Assembly: GCA_045545735.1 (NCBI GenBank)
Contig: JAZQBM010000007.1
Coordinates: 120,962 to 184,961 of the forward strand
Length of the DNA stretch: 64,000 nucleotides
Origin: Fimenecus sp045545735
Lineage (GTDB): Bacteria > Bacillota > Clostridia > Oscillospirales > Acutalibacteraceae
Direction: 5' to 3'
Positions 23,073 to 32,252 of this stretch are shown one piece after another; positions within the stretch are counted from its first letter, which is position 1, and every line of letters begins with the position of its first letter. The notes under the pieces were generated by a model, which worked only from the letters and a program-made list of their open reading frames with translations, was not told the origin of the DNA and made no database searches. Position numbers and translations under genes: made by a program.

Positions 23073-23141
23073 CACAGCACCATTTTTTCGTTCGGGGCGG
23101 CACTATTTTGTACAGCACCACTCACTTAAAATGGCACTGTG
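23073..23141. repeat. Imperfect inverted repeat in the trmFO-rnc gap
   Basis: CACAGCACCATTTT and AAAATGGCACTGTG pair at 12 of 14 positions across a 41-base loop, which itself repeats GGCACT and CAGCACCA. There is no clear T-run. It could be a terminator variant or a processing site. Confidence 0.4.
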
Positions 23142-23211
23142 AACAATTTTCTTTCAAACTTAATTAGTATAATTGAGCTTGTTTCGAAATTAGAAAGGAT
23201 AATAAATTAAA

Positions 23212-23877
23212 ATGACTGATTTTGAAAAGAAAATCGGATATGAATTTAACGATAAAAAGCTTTTAGAAAGAGCACTTACTCACTCATCTTATGCAAATGA
23301 AAAGGGTACAGGGCTTGATAACGAGCGTCTTGAATTTTTAGGTGACTCGGTTTTAGGTTTTATTACTGCCGAGTACCTTTTTGAACATTATAAAAACAAG
23401 CAAGAGGGCGAGCTCACTAAAAAGCGTGCCTATGCGGTCTGTGAAAAAACACTTTTCGGTTATGCTGAAGAAATCGGTCTTGGTGATATGATTTTGTTAG
23501 GCAAGGGTGAGGAACATACAGGCGGCAGACAACGTCCGTCAGTAGTTTCTGATGCTTTTGAGGCTTTAATTGCAGCAATTTACCTTGACGGTGGAATTGA
23601 ATATGCTAAAAAATTCGTTCTTCCGTTTATTGAAATTGCAACAGAAACCAAACCCGTTTTCAAAGATTATAAAAGTACGCTTCAAGAAGTGTTACAGCAA
23701 AATCCAACAGAAAAATTTGAATATATTGTAGTTGGTGAAAGTGGCCCTGACCACAACAAAGAATTTGTTGTTGAAATTCATATGAATAGTAATGTTATTG
23801 GTACGGGTAAAGGCAGTAGCAAGAAAAAAGCAGAGCAACAAGCGGCAAAATCTGCATTGGAGTTAATGGGATTATGA
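23212..23877 (+). CDS. rnc: Ribonuclease III
   Basis: 221 residues. The catalytic domain has the RNase III signature NERLEFLGDSVLGFI and the second acidic site VSDAFEALIAAIYLDGG. A C-terminal double-stranded-RNA-binding domain follows (DYKSTLQEVLQQ, GTGKGSSKKKAEQQAAKSAL). It cuts double-stranded RNA in rRNA and mRNA processing. An AAAGGA site lies somewhat far (about 13 bases) from the ATG. The next gene overlaps by ATGA, forming the rnc / radical-SAM / smc / ftsY cluster seen in Clostridia. Confidence 0.97.
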   Translation: MTDFEKKIGYEFNDKKLLERALTHSSYANEKGTGLDNERLEFLGDSVLGFITAEYLFEHYKNKQEGELTKKRAYAVCEKTLFGYAEEIGLGDMILLGKGEEHTGGRQRPSVVSDAFEALIAAIYLDGGIEYAKKFVLPFIEIATETKPVFKDYKSTLQEVLQQNPTEKFEYIVVGESGPDHNKEFVVEIHMNSNVIGTGKGSSKKKAEQQAAKSALELMGL

Positions 23878-24875
23878 GCCATAGTAACATAAGCATTTTC
23901 GTGCCTCATAAGGGTTGCCCAAATGATTGCAGTTTTTGTAATCAACGTGCAATCAGCGGACAAACTGTTCCCGCTACACCCAAAGATGTTGAAAATGCAG
24001 TAAAGGTTGCAATTGAATATAATATTGACCCGAAGAATACTGAAATTGCGTTCTTCGGCGGTAGTTTTACGGCGATTGAAAGGGAATATATGATTTCTCT
24101 TTTAACCGCCGCAAAGCATTTTTTAGATACATATAAATTTAAGGGAATTCGTGTATCAACCCGTCCTGATTGCATTAATAAAGACATACTTGAAACACTT
24201 AAAAACTACGGTATAACGGCTATTGAATTAGGTGCACAGAGTATGTGTGATGACGTTTTGCTTGCAAATCGTCGCGGACATACTGCAGACGATGTGAGAA
24301 AATCTTCAAAACTCATTAAAGAAAATGGATTTGAATTAGGTCTACAAATGATGACAGGACTTTATAAAAGTGATTTCCAGAAAGACGAATACACCGCACA
24401 CGAAATCATAAAATTAAAGCCTGACACAGTGCGTATTTACCCCACAGTAGTTTTAAAAAATACCCATCTTGACAATTTGCAGGAAAAAGGTGAGTATATA
24501 GCACCGACGGCTGAAGAAACTGCACCATTTTGTGCAAAACTTCTCGAAATGTTTGAAGAAAACAACATTAAAGTTATAAAACTTGGTTTGCACAGTAGCG
24601 AAACTGTCGAAAGCGATATGGTAGGCGGTGCTTATCATCCTGCATTCCGTGAACTTTGTGAAGGGCATATATATTTACAGAAAATCCTTGAAAAAATAAG
24701 CGAAAAAGACAAAAATCAGCAATATGTGATTTATGTGAATAAAAAAGTGCTTAGTAAGGCAAAAGGACAGCAGAAAAGAAACGAAAAAGCATTGAAAAGT
24801 CAAGGATTTCATTGTATAATAAAGGGTAAAGAAAATTTAGAAGAATTTCAGATTGAGGTAGCAGATTTAATATGA
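23874..24875 (+). CDS. Elp3-like radical SAM protein
   Basis: 333 residues. The radical-SAM cluster motif is CPNDCSFC (Cys15, Cys19, Cys22), followed by an Elp3-type core (IAFFGGSFTAIE, GIRVSTRPDC, ELGAQSM, LQMMTGLY). It lacks the acetyltransferase domain of full Elp3. In Clostridia this gene is typically wedged between rnc and smc. A tRNA-modifying role is plausible by homology, but the reaction is not known to me. It overlaps both neighbours by four bases, implying translational coupling. Confidence 0.88.
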   Translation: MSHSNISIFVPHKGCPNDCSFCNQRAISGQTVPATPKDVENAVKVAIEYNIDPKNTEIAFFGGSFTAIEREYMISLLTAAKHFLDTYKFKGIRVSTRPDCINKDILETLKNYGITAIELGAQSMCDDVLLANRRGHTADDVRKSSKLIKENGFELGLQMMTGLYKSDFQKDEYTAHEIIKLKPDTVRIYPTVVLKNTHLDNLQEKGEYIAPTAEETAPFCAKLLEMFEENNIKVIKLGLHSSETVESDMVGGAYHPAFRELCEGHIYLQKILEKISEKDKNQQYVIYVNKKVLSKAKGQQKRNEKALKSQGFHCIIKGKENLEEFQIEVADLI

Positions 24876-27800
24876 TTTTAAAATCAATCACAATGCAGGG
24901 ATTTAAGTCTTGTCCCGACAAAACAGTACTTCAATTTAATAAAGGAATAACAGGTGTTGTTGGTCCTAACGGTAGTGGTAAGAGTAATATTTCTGACGCG
25001 GTTCGTTGGGTACTTGGTGAACAGTCCACAAAGAGTCTTCGTGGCTCAAAAATGGAAGATGTTATTTTCAGCGGAACAAAACTTCGCAAGGCAACAGGCT
25101 TTGCGGAGGTAACACTCTGTCTTGATAATAGCGACCGCACTCTTAACTGTGATAAAGATGAAGTAAATATTACTCGTCGTTTTTACAGAAGTGGTGACAG
25201 CGAATACAAGATTAACGGGGATAATGTAAGACTTCGTGATATTAATGAGTTGTTTATGGATACAGGTCTTGGACGTGACGGTTATTCAATGGTCAGCCAA
25301 GGCAAAATTGCCGAACTTATTTCTTCAAAGTCAGGCGAACGCCGTGAAATGTTTGAAGAGGCAGCAGGTATTTCACATTTCCGTTACAGAAGAAATGACG
25401 CACTTAAAAGACTTGGACAAGCCGAAGAAAACCTTGTTCGTTTAAGAGATATTCTTTCAGAACTTGAAAGTCGTGTTGGTCCACTTAAAACACAAAGCGA
25501 AAAGGCACAGAAATTTTTAGTTCTTGCTGAAGAAAGAAAAAATCTTGAAATCGGTATCTGGTTACATAATATTGAGAAAACTCAAGAAAAATTAAAAGAG
25601 CAAGATAGAAAAATTGATATCGCATCTGTTCAGTATAAAGATGCTCAAAAGCAACTTGAAGAAATTGAGCAGAAGATGAACGATATTATTGAGAAAACAC
25701 ACGAAATCAATGTGAAGATTGAAGAAGTGCGTTCATCAACATCTCATTTTGAAGAACAAGCATCTGAACTTGAGGCTCAAGCAAAGGTGTATGAAAACTC
25801 TATTGCTCACAATAATGAGTCTATTGAAAGACTTGAAAAAGATAAACTTACTGCAAATGCAGACGAAACTGATATTGATGCACAAATTCTTGAAACCGAA
25901 GAACAGAAAGCAAAAGCACAAGCAGGTCGTGATGATGCAAATCAAAAACTTGAGGCACAAATCGGTGAAATCGAAAAATTACAAAGCGAAAATAACGAGT
26001 TTGCAACTATTGCGGCAGAACTTTCAAAAGAGATTTCTTTACTTACAGTAAGTCTTGCCGATAATCGAGTAATCAGCGAAACTGCAAGTTCACAAATTGA
26101 AGAAATCAAAACAAGAATTACTGCTATTGACGATATTTTGGGTAACCGCCGTGATGCAGTTTTAGCGTTGGAAGAAAAGAAGAACAACGCACAAAAAGCA
26201 CTCCAAGAGTGTAACGAAAAAATTGACGGCTATAAAAACGCAGTTGACGGTTATCGTATAAAGGTACAGACAAGAACTGAAAAAAGTGAAAAAATCAAAG
26301 TAGAAATCGCATCACTTGATAGTGAAATCGAACGCAAAAACGAGCGTATTCGTGTGCTTGATGACCTTGAAAAGAATATGGAAGGTTATCAGGGTTCGGT
26401 TCGTAGTGTTATGAAAGAAAGCAAACGCGGTGCACTTCGCGGTGTTCACGGTCCGCTTTCACAACTTATAACTGTTAAAGATAAATATTCAGTAGCAGTT
26501 GAAACTGCCCTCGGCATTGCAATTCAGAATGTGGTTGTTGATAATGAAAACGACGCAAAACGTGCAATTGCATATCTTAAAGAAACCCGTGGCGGTCGTG
26601 CTACATTTTTACCGCTTACTGCAATCAAGTCAAGAAGTCTTGATGAAAAAGATTTGGATGATTGCTTTGGATTTGTAAGTATAGCATCTGACCTTGTAAC
26701 AACTGACAAAAAATATAAAGATATTATCGAAAATCTTCTCGGTAAAACAGTTGTCTGTGAAGATATGGATTCGGCTATTGCAATCGCAAAGAAATACAAA
26801 AACCGTTTTAAGATTGTAACTTTAGACGGTCAGGTTATTAACGCAGGCGGTTCAATGACAGGCGGTAGTAAGGCTCAGGGCGTGGGTATGCTCTCTCGTT
26901 CAAATGAGATTGATAAACTCCGTGCATCTGTTAAAGACCTTGAAGATAAGAAAAATAACCTTGCAATACAAGAAAAAATGCTCGCAGAAGATTTGGCATC
27001 AGCCGTTGCTGACCTTAATGGTATTGAGGGCGACATTCTTTCAGCAAATGAAGAAAAAATCCGTCTTGAAGGTGAATATAAACTTGCAGAAAGTGAATAT
27101 GAAACTTCGTCAGGTGGCGTAAAAGAACTTATCGAAGAAGAAAGAATTCTGGAAGAACGTATTGAAAAAATCAATGTTGATAGTATTACTGCTCGCGAAA
27201 CAGTAGAAAAACTCAACAGCGAAATTGCTGAAAAAGAAAAAAGTCTTGAAGCGGTCAGCGGTGATAGAGAAAGTCTTGCACTTGTTCGTGAAGAGCTTTC
27301 TCAAAAGGCAGAGCAAATTCGTCTTGAAATTTTAGGTTTTGAGAAAGATATGCAGTCTGCTGATGACAATATTCGCCGACTTAACATTCTTAAAGGCTCA
27401 CATTCAAATCGTCTTGAAGAACTTGATGCTGAAATTGAGGCATTTAAGAATAAAAACATCTGGCTTACAAAAGATATTGAGAGTTTGCGTGCATCTGCTG
27501 ATGAACTTCGTAAACAATGTGGCAATGCAAAAACTGATGTTGATGATTTGCTTGAAGCACGTGCACAACTTGAAAAAGAAAATACAGACCTTCGTAATCT
27601 TGAAAAAGAAAAGAGTTCTGAACGTGAGCGTGTCAGCGGAGAACTTGCCCGTCTTGAAGAACGCAAGGCATCAATGCTTAATGAGTATGAGGAGTACAAT
27701 TCAAAACTTTACGACGAATATCAGCTCACAAGACGTGAGGCAATCGCACTTGAAATTGTTATTGAGAATATTAGCGACGCAAGAACACGACTTTCAGCAT

Positions 27801-28441
27801 TGAAGAATGAAATTCGCGGACTTGGTTCAGTAAATGTTTCCGCTATTGACGAATATAAAGAAGTATCTGAAAGATATGAATTTATGTCAGAACAGATTGG
27901 TGACGTTGAAAAATCAAAAGCAGAACTTATTAAACTCATTGACGAACTTACAACAAATATGAGCGTTCAGTTCCGTGAACAGTTCCAAAAAATCAATGTT
28001 GCATTCTCTGAAACGTTTGCAGAGTTGTTTGGTGGCGGTAAAGCTGAACTTATTCTTGAAGATGAAATGAATGTTCTTGAATGTGATATTGAAATTAAAG
28101 TTCAACCACCGGGCAAAAATGTTCAGAATATTAACCTGCTTTCAGGTGGTGAAAAGGGACTTTCAGCAATTGCACTTCTTTTTGCAATTCTTAAAGTTAC
28201 ACCTGCACCGTTCGTAATCTTCGACGAAGTTGAAGCAGCTCTTGACGACGTAAACGTTGTTCGTTATGCTCAGTATGTAAGAAGAATGACAAAGAATACA
28301 CAGTTTATTCTTATTACACATCGTCGTGGTACAATGGAAGAAGCTGATATGCTTTATGGTGTTACAATGCAAGAAGAGGGCGTATCAAAGATATTAGAAC
28401 TTCAAACCGCCGAAATGGCGAGAAAACTCGGTCTCGCTTAA
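24872..28441 (+). CDS. smc: Chromosome segregation protein SMC
   Basis: 1,189 residues, full length for the family. Walker A GPNGSGKSNI near the N-terminus, two long coiled coils, a glycine-rich hinge (~520-640: RGVHGPLSQL, GGRATFLPL), the ABC signature LLSGGEKGLSAIALLFAI and Walker B FVIFDEVEAALDD near the C-terminus. It forms the condensin ring with ScpA and ScpB, which are not in this window. It overlaps the upstream gene by ATGA. Confidence 0.98.
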   Translation: MILKSITMQGFKSCPDKTVLQFNKGITGVVGPNGSGKSNISDAVRWVLGEQSTKSLRGSKMEDVIFSGTKLRKATGFAEVTLCLDNSDRTLNCDKDEVNITRRFYRSGDSEYKINGDNVRLRDINELFMDTGLGRDGYSMVSQGKIAELISSKSGERREMFEEAAGISHFRYRRNDALKRLGQAEENLVRLRDILSELESRVGPLKTQSEKAQKFLVLAEERKNLEIGIWLHNIEKTQEKLKEQDRKIDIASVQYKDAQKQLEEIEQKMNDIIEKTHEINVKIEEVRSSTSHFEEQASELEAQAKVYENSIAHNNESIERLEKDKLTANADETDIDAQILETEEQKAKAQAGRDDANQKLEAQIGEIEKLQSENNEFATIAAELSKEISLLTVSLADNRVISETASSQIEEIKTRITAIDDILGNRRDAVLALEEKKNNAQKALQECNEKIDGYKNAVDGYRIKVQTRTEKSEKIKVEIASLDSEIERKNERIRVLDDLEKNMEGYQGSVRSVMKESKRGALRGVHGPLSQLITVKDKYSVAVETALGIAIQNVVVDNENDAKRAIAYLKETRGGRATFLPLTAIKSRSLDEKDLDDCFGFVSIASDLVTTDKKYKDIIENLLGKTVVCEDMDSAIAIAKKYKNRFKIVTLDGQVINAGGSMTGGSKAQGVGMLSRSNEIDKLRASVKDLEDKKNNLAIQEKMLAEDLASAVADLNGIEGDILSANEEKIRLEGEYKLAESEYETSSGGVKELIEEERILEERIEKINVDSITARETVEKLNSEIAEKEKSLEAVSGDRESLALVREELSQKAEQIRLEILGFEKDMQSADDNIRRLNILKGSHSNRLEELDAEIEAFKNKNIWLTKDIESLRASADELRKQCGNAKTDVDDLLEARAQLEKENTDLRNLEKEKSSERERVSGELARLEERKASMLNEYEEYNSKLYDEYQLTRREAIALEIVIENISDARTRLSALKNEIRGLGSVNVSAIDEYKEVSERYEFMSEQIGDVEKSKAELIKLIDELTTNMSVQFREQFQKINVAFSETFAELFGGGKAELILEDEMNVLECDIEIKVQPPGKNVQNINLLSGGEKGLSAIALLFAILKVTPAPFVIFDEVEAALDDVNVVRYAQYVRRMTKNTQFILITHRRGTMEEADMLYGVTMQEEGVSKILELQTAEMARKLGLA

Positions 28442-28528
28442 AATTACTCATCTTGCACTTTTTAAGCTACGACAAAATAATGTAGAGGCGATTGGAAAAT
28501 CGTCAAAAACAGAAAAAGGAAAATCATT

Positions 28529-29680
28529 ATGGGAATTTTCAAAAAAATCAACTTTGGTCTTACAAAGACAAGAAATAAAATGGCAGGGGCTATTGATGAT
28601 ATGCTCGATAGTTTCGACGAGGTAACTGACGACCTTTACACCGAACTTGAAGAAATTCTTGTTATGGGTGACGTTGGTGTTACAACAGCCGTTGAAATTA
28701 CAGAAAGATTACGCGAAGAAGTTTCAAAGGGCAAAATCAAAGGTTCTGAAGCAATCCGTAAACAGATTAAAACAATTGTTGCCGAAATGCTGTACGGCGG
28801 TGAAGATATGGGACTTATTACAGTTCCGTCAATCATTCTTGTAATTGGCGTAAACGGTGTTGGTAAAACAACAACAATCGGTAAAATGGCATCTATGTAT
28901 AAGGCACAGGGCAAGAGCGTAATTCTTGGTGCGGCTGATACTTTCCGTGCTGCTGCAATTGACCAGTTGCAAATCTGGGCTGACCGTTCAGGTGTTGACA
29001 TTGTTAAGCACAAAGAAGGTGCTGACCCTGCTGCAGTTGTGTTTGATACAATCAGTGCTGCAAAGGCAAGAGACAGTGAAATTATCATTATTGATACTGC
29101 CGGTCGACTTCACAATAAGAAAAATCTTATGGACGAGCTTAATAAAATTTACAGAGTTATTGACCGTGAATTACCATACTCTGACCGTGAAGTTTTGTTA
29201 GTGCTTGACGCAACAACAGGTCAGAATGCAGTTAATCAAGCTCGTGAATTTAAGTCGGTTGCAGACATTACGGGTATCGTACTTACAAAACTTGACGGTA
29301 CTGCTCGTGGTGGCGTTGTTTTGGCTATTAAGAATGAACTTGGAATTCCCGTTAAGTTTATCGGCGTCGGTGAACAGATTGACGACTTACAACCATTTAA
29401 GCCCGAAGCATTTGCAGACGGATTGTTTGATAAGATAGATTACAAAGAAGAGGAGGACATTCAACTTGAAACTGTCGAAGAGATTGTGGAAGAATTCGAA
29501 GACGCTAATGAAAATCTTTTACAAGAAGAATACACCAATGAAAACGGTGGAGCAGTTGAAGAAACTCCCGAAACAGATGGTGAAAGATACGAACAGGAAG
29601 AAGAGGTAGAACCTCAGCCTGAACAGAAAGAAGAAAAGAAAAAGAGGGGTTTCTTTGGACTTTTTAATCGCAACTCATAA
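28529..29680 (+). CDS. ftsY: Signal recognition particle receptor FtsY with unusual acidic C-terminal tail
   Basis: 383 residues. The NG domain has LEEILVMGDVGVTTA, the P-loop GVNGVGKTTT, DTAGRLHNKKNLM and TKLDGTARGG, and ends near residue 305. SRP-bound ribosomes dock on it at the membrane. Most FtsY proteins carry an acidic region at the N-terminus; here the N-terminus is short (MGIFKKINFGLTKTRNKM) and about 75 acidic residues follow the GTPase domain, ending in KKKRGFFGLFNRNS. That terminal basic-aromatic patch resembles the membrane-targeting start of FtsY proteins. The TTG start of the next gene overlaps the tail's coding end. Confidence 0.95.
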   Translation: MGIFKKINFGLTKTRNKMAGAIDDMLDSFDEVTDDLYTELEEILVMGDVGVTTAVEITERLREEVSKGKIKGSEAIRKQIKTIVAEMLYGGEDMGLITVPSIILVIGVNGVGKTTTIGKMASMYKAQGKSVILGAADTFRAAAIDQLQIWADRSGVDIVKHKEGADPAAVVFDTISAAKARDSEIIIIDTAGRLHNKKNLMDELNKIYRVIDRELPYSDREVLLVLDATTGQNAVNQAREFKSVADITGIVLTKLDGTARGGVVLAIKNELGIPVKFIGVGEQIDDLQPFKPEAFADGLFDKIDYKEEEDIQLETVEEIVEEFEDANENLLQEEYTNENGGAVEETPETDGERYEQEEEVEPQPEQKEEKKKRGFFGLFNRNS

Positions 29681-30248
29681 TATGAAAAAACAGGCAGAAT
29701 TACAAAGAATTCTTGCCCCATTAGGAATAAATGTACTTACTGCCGATATGGCAGGAATTAGCCTTTCAGATGTAGAAGAAACAGGTACTACATTTGAAGA
29801 AAATGCTTTCTTAAAGGCAGATAGTGGTTGTAAAGAAAGCGGAATGGTCTGTGTGGCAGACGATTCAGGACTTATGGTTGACTACCTTGACGGTGCACCC
29901 GGTGTTTATTCGGCCCGTTTCGGTGGTGAACACGGCAACGATGCAAAGAATAATGAAAAACTTTTAAATCTTATGAAAGATGTTCCCGATAGTGAAAGAA
30001 CTGCACGATTTGTAAGTTGTGTATGTTGTTGTTTCCCTGACGGCAGAAGTTTTACAGTCCGTGGCACTTGTGAGGGTGTAATCGCACACGAAGTGCACGG
30101 TAACGGCGGATTTGGTTACGACCCAGTATTCCTTGTAGGCGATAAAACATTTGGCGAACTTTCAGCAGAAGAAAAAGACAAAGTAAGCCACCGCGGAAAT
30201 GCCCTCCGCAAATTTGTAGAAGAATTACCGAAATATTTAGGAGAATAA
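29655..30248 (+). CDS. RdgB/HAM1-family XTP/dITP pyrophosphatase
   Basis: 197 residues starting at TTG inside the ftsY coding end, preceded by AGAGGGG. The conserved N-terminus (FLIATHNMKKQAELQRIL) supports this start. Other family motifs are VADDSGLMVDYLDGAPGVYSAR, GNGGFGYDPVF and KDKVSHRGNAL. It hydrolyses non-canonical purine triphosphates to keep them out of DNA and RNA. It is the first of a compact run with yhbY, nadD, yqeK and rsfS. Confidence 0.95.
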   Translation: MDFLIATHNMKKQAELQRILAPLGINVLTADMAGISLSDVEETGTTFEENAFLKADSGCKESGMVCVADDSGLMVDYLDGAPGVYSARFGGEHGNDAKNNEKLLNLMKDVPDSERTARFVSCVCCCFPDGRSFTVRGTCEGVIAHEVHGNGGFGYDPVFLVGDKTFGELSAEEKDKVSHRGNALRKFVEELPKYLGE

Positions 30249-30251
30249 TAT

Positions 30252-30554
30252 ATGACAAGTAAAGAAAGAGCATATTGGAGAGGTCAGGCAAACGGACTTC
30301 CCGCATTATTTCAAGTTGGTAAGGGTGGAATTTCAGACGCTCTCATTAAGCAGACTGATGATGCACTTAAAGCACGTGAACTTATTAAAATCAAAGTGCT
30401 TTTAGAAACAAGCCCTGAAAAACCAAAAGAAATTGCACAAAAACTTGCTGAAGCAACAAACAGCGATTGCGTTGGTGTAATCGGTGGCAGTATGATATTC
30501 TATCGTTATAATCCTGAACTTCACAAGGACGAAAAAAAGAAGGGTAGAAAATAA
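30252..30554 (+). CDS. YhbY/CRS1-family RNA-binding protein
   Basis: 100 residues. A single CRM domain: ERAYWRGQANGLPALFQVGKGG, ALKARELIKIKVL, CVGVIGGSMIFYRYN. Bacterial YhbY associates with pre-50S particles. It is four bases downstream of the pyrophosphatase, and its stop overlaps the nadD start (TAATG). Confidence 0.93.
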   Translation: MTSKERAYWRGQANGLPALFQVGKGGISDALIKQTDDALKARELIKIKVLLETSPEKPKEIAQKLAEATNSDCVGVIGGSMIFYRYNPELHKDEKKKGRK

Positions 30555-31183
30555 TGAAAATAGGTATTTTCGGCGGAACATTCAATCCACCCCACAAGGG
30601 ACACATGAGAATGATTGATAAAATGACAGAGGAGTTAGAACTTGATAAAGTTCTTATTATTCCCAACAAACTTCCAACACATAAGCGTTGTGACGATTTG
30701 GCTGACAACCGTGACCGTCTTGCTATGTGTAAAATCGCGTTCAAAAATCCAAAATACGAAATCAGTACAATGGAAATGGACAGAGAAACCGACAGCTACA
30801 CAATTTACACCATTGAGGAATTGAAGAAAAAGTACCCAAATGACGATTTGTATTTGATTATTGGGTCAGATATGTTTCTTATTTTCCACAAGTGGTACAG
30901 ACATAAAGAAATTCTTGAAAATTGCACAATTTGTGTTGCTTCAAGAAATACTGATGAAAACATTCAGTCCCTTCGTGCTTACGCTTTCGAAAAATTGGGT
31001 GTGTATATGCCTAAACTTGACGGTAAGAATATACATATCTCACTTCTTGATGCTTACGAGGTAAGTTCAAGCGAAATAAGAGAGCGAATTGCCGATGAAC
31101 GTAGTCTTTACGGAATAGTTGACCCTGAAATCATTGAATATATGGAGAGCCACAAATTATATGGATACGGAAAGAAACGCTGA
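30554..31183 (+). CDS. nadD: Nicotinate-nucleotide adenylyltransferase
   Basis: 209 residues. Nucleotidyltransferase motif GIFGGTFNPPHKGHMRM at the N-terminus and the C-terminal SSSEIRERI. It transfers AMP from ATP to nicotinate mononucleotide in NAD synthesis. It overlaps the upstream stop by one base and the downstream yqeK-like gene by 23 bases. The order yhbY-nadD-yqeK-rsfS is conserved across Firmicutes. Confidence 0.96.
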   Translation: MKIGIFGGTFNPPHKGHMRMIDKMTEELELDKVLIIPNKLPTHKRCDDLADNRDRLAMCKIAFKNPKYEISTMEMDRETDSYTIYTIEELKKKYPNDDLYLIIGSDMFLIFHKWYRHKEILENCTICVASRNTDENIQSLRAYAFEKLGVYMPKLDGKNIHISLLDAYEVSSSEIRERIADERSLYGIVDPEIIEYMESHKLYGYGKKR

Positions 31184-31736
31184 ATTTCTTGAAATACTAA
31201 AAACCCGTTTAACTCCGCAAAGACTGTATCACTCAATCTGTGTTGCCGAGCAAGCAAAACATCTGGCAGAAAAATTTGGCGGAGATGCTGACAAAGCGTA
31301 CACCGCAGGTTTAATTCACGATATTATGCGATATGAACCGCTTGACCAAATGCTTGAACTTATTGAAAATGACGGGCAAACTCTTACAGAAAGTGAAAAA
31401 AACATTACAGTTACTCTCCACGCCATAGCAGGTGAAGTTTTTCTTCGTAAAGAATTGAATGTAACTGATAGTGAAATTCTTTCAGCGGTGCGTTGGCACA
31501 CAACAGGCAAAGAAGATATGTCACTTCTTGAAAAGATTATCTATGTTGCAGATTTGACATCAGAAGACCGTGAATACCCTGATATTCTTGAAGTACGGGC
31601 TATGGCAGAAGAAAGTCTTGATAAAACTTGTCTTCGCGGACTATCTTTTACAATTGAAGACAATGCAAAAAAATGCAGACCTATCCACATTGATACAGTT
31701 AAAGCGTACAATTATCTTGCAGAAAGGATAAAATAA
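31161..31736 (+). CDS. yqeK: HD-domain hydrolase YqeK (Ap4A hydrolase family)
   Basis: 191 residues from the ATG at 31161; a longer frame from 31119 is unlikely. HD-domain metal ligands are visible as HSICVAEQA, AGLIHDIMRY and TLHAIAGEVF, with WHTTGKEDMSLLEKIIYVAD downstream. Family members split diadenosine tetraphosphate symmetrically. It sits between nadD and rsfS with overlaps on both sides, so it is translationally coupled. Confidence 0.93.
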   Translation: MDTERNAEFLEILKTRLTPQRLYHSICVAEQAKHLAEKFGGDADKAYTAGLIHDIMRYEPLDQMLELIENDGQTLTESEKNITVTLHAIAGEVFLRKELNVTDSEILSAVRWHTTGKEDMSLLEKIIYVADLTSEDREYPDILEVRAMAEESLDKTCLRGLSFTIEDNAKKCRPIHIDTVKAYNYLAERIK

Positions 31737-32083
31737 TGGACAGAACAGAACTTATGAAAAATATAGTTGCAACTCTTGACAACAAGAAAGCAACTAATAT
31801 AAAATCACTTGAAATTACAGAACTTACTTCGGTTGCTGATTATTTCGTAATCGCAACGGGTACTTCAGGCACACATATCCGTGCGTTGTCTGACGAAGTT
31901 CAGGATACTCTCACAAAACAAGGCGTTGAGCCAAGAAATATAGAGGGTAAATCAACAGGTTGGATTTTGCTTGATTACGGCACAGTAGTTGTTCACCTTT
32001 TCACACCCGACCAACGCGAAACATACAGTCTAGAGCATCTTTGGGCAGATGCAAAAGAATACGAGTTGCATCTTGACGAGTAA
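31736..32083 (+). CDS. rsfS: Ribosomal silencing factor RsfS
   Basis: 115 residues. DUF143/Iojap fold: ITELTSVADYFVIATGTSGTHIRALSDEV, WILLDYGTVVVHLF and the C-terminal YSLEHLWADA. It binds L14 and blocks 30S-50S joining under starvation. It overlaps the yqeK stop by one base and is the last gene of this operon; a fold-back sequence follows. Confidence 0.95.
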   Translation: MDRTELMKNIVATLDNKKATNIKSLEITELTSVADYFVIATGTSGTHIRALSDEVQDTLTKQGVEPRNIEGKSTGWILLDYGTVVVHLFTPDQRETYSLEHLWADAKEYELHLDE

Positions 32084-32089
32084 ATTTTC

Positions 32090-32154
32090 GCCATTCCGTT
32101 CCAAAATCCTCGTTAATACACAAAGTATTGCCTGCGGTTTTGAAACAAAATGGC
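32090..32154. repeat. Fold-back element downstream of rsfS
   Basis: Outer arms from GCCATTCCGTTCCAAAA and GTTTTGAAACAAAATGGC pair with few mismatches. The inner hairpin is AATAC / GTATT. Between them are CTCGTTAA and TTGCCTGCGG, which recur in similar order in the fold-back at 63890-63996 and, more loosely, inside 17303-17577. There is no T-run. The rest of the gap to leuS (32155-32252) holds no recognisable T-box. Confidence 0.55.
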
Positions 32155-32252
32155 ATAAAATTTCTTTCGTCAATCTGCGTTTTCTAAGCTAGTGTTTAGA
32201 AAAATTGTATAATATTAAATTGGAAAAAATATCTTTAAAGAAGGTTATATAT

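Noticed and set aside
32155..32252. Possible T-box riboswitch before leuS (also considered before hisS and aspS)
   Set aside because: I looked for the conserved T-box and specifier-loop features and saw none; the leuS gap holds only a fold-back repeat and AT-rich sequence.
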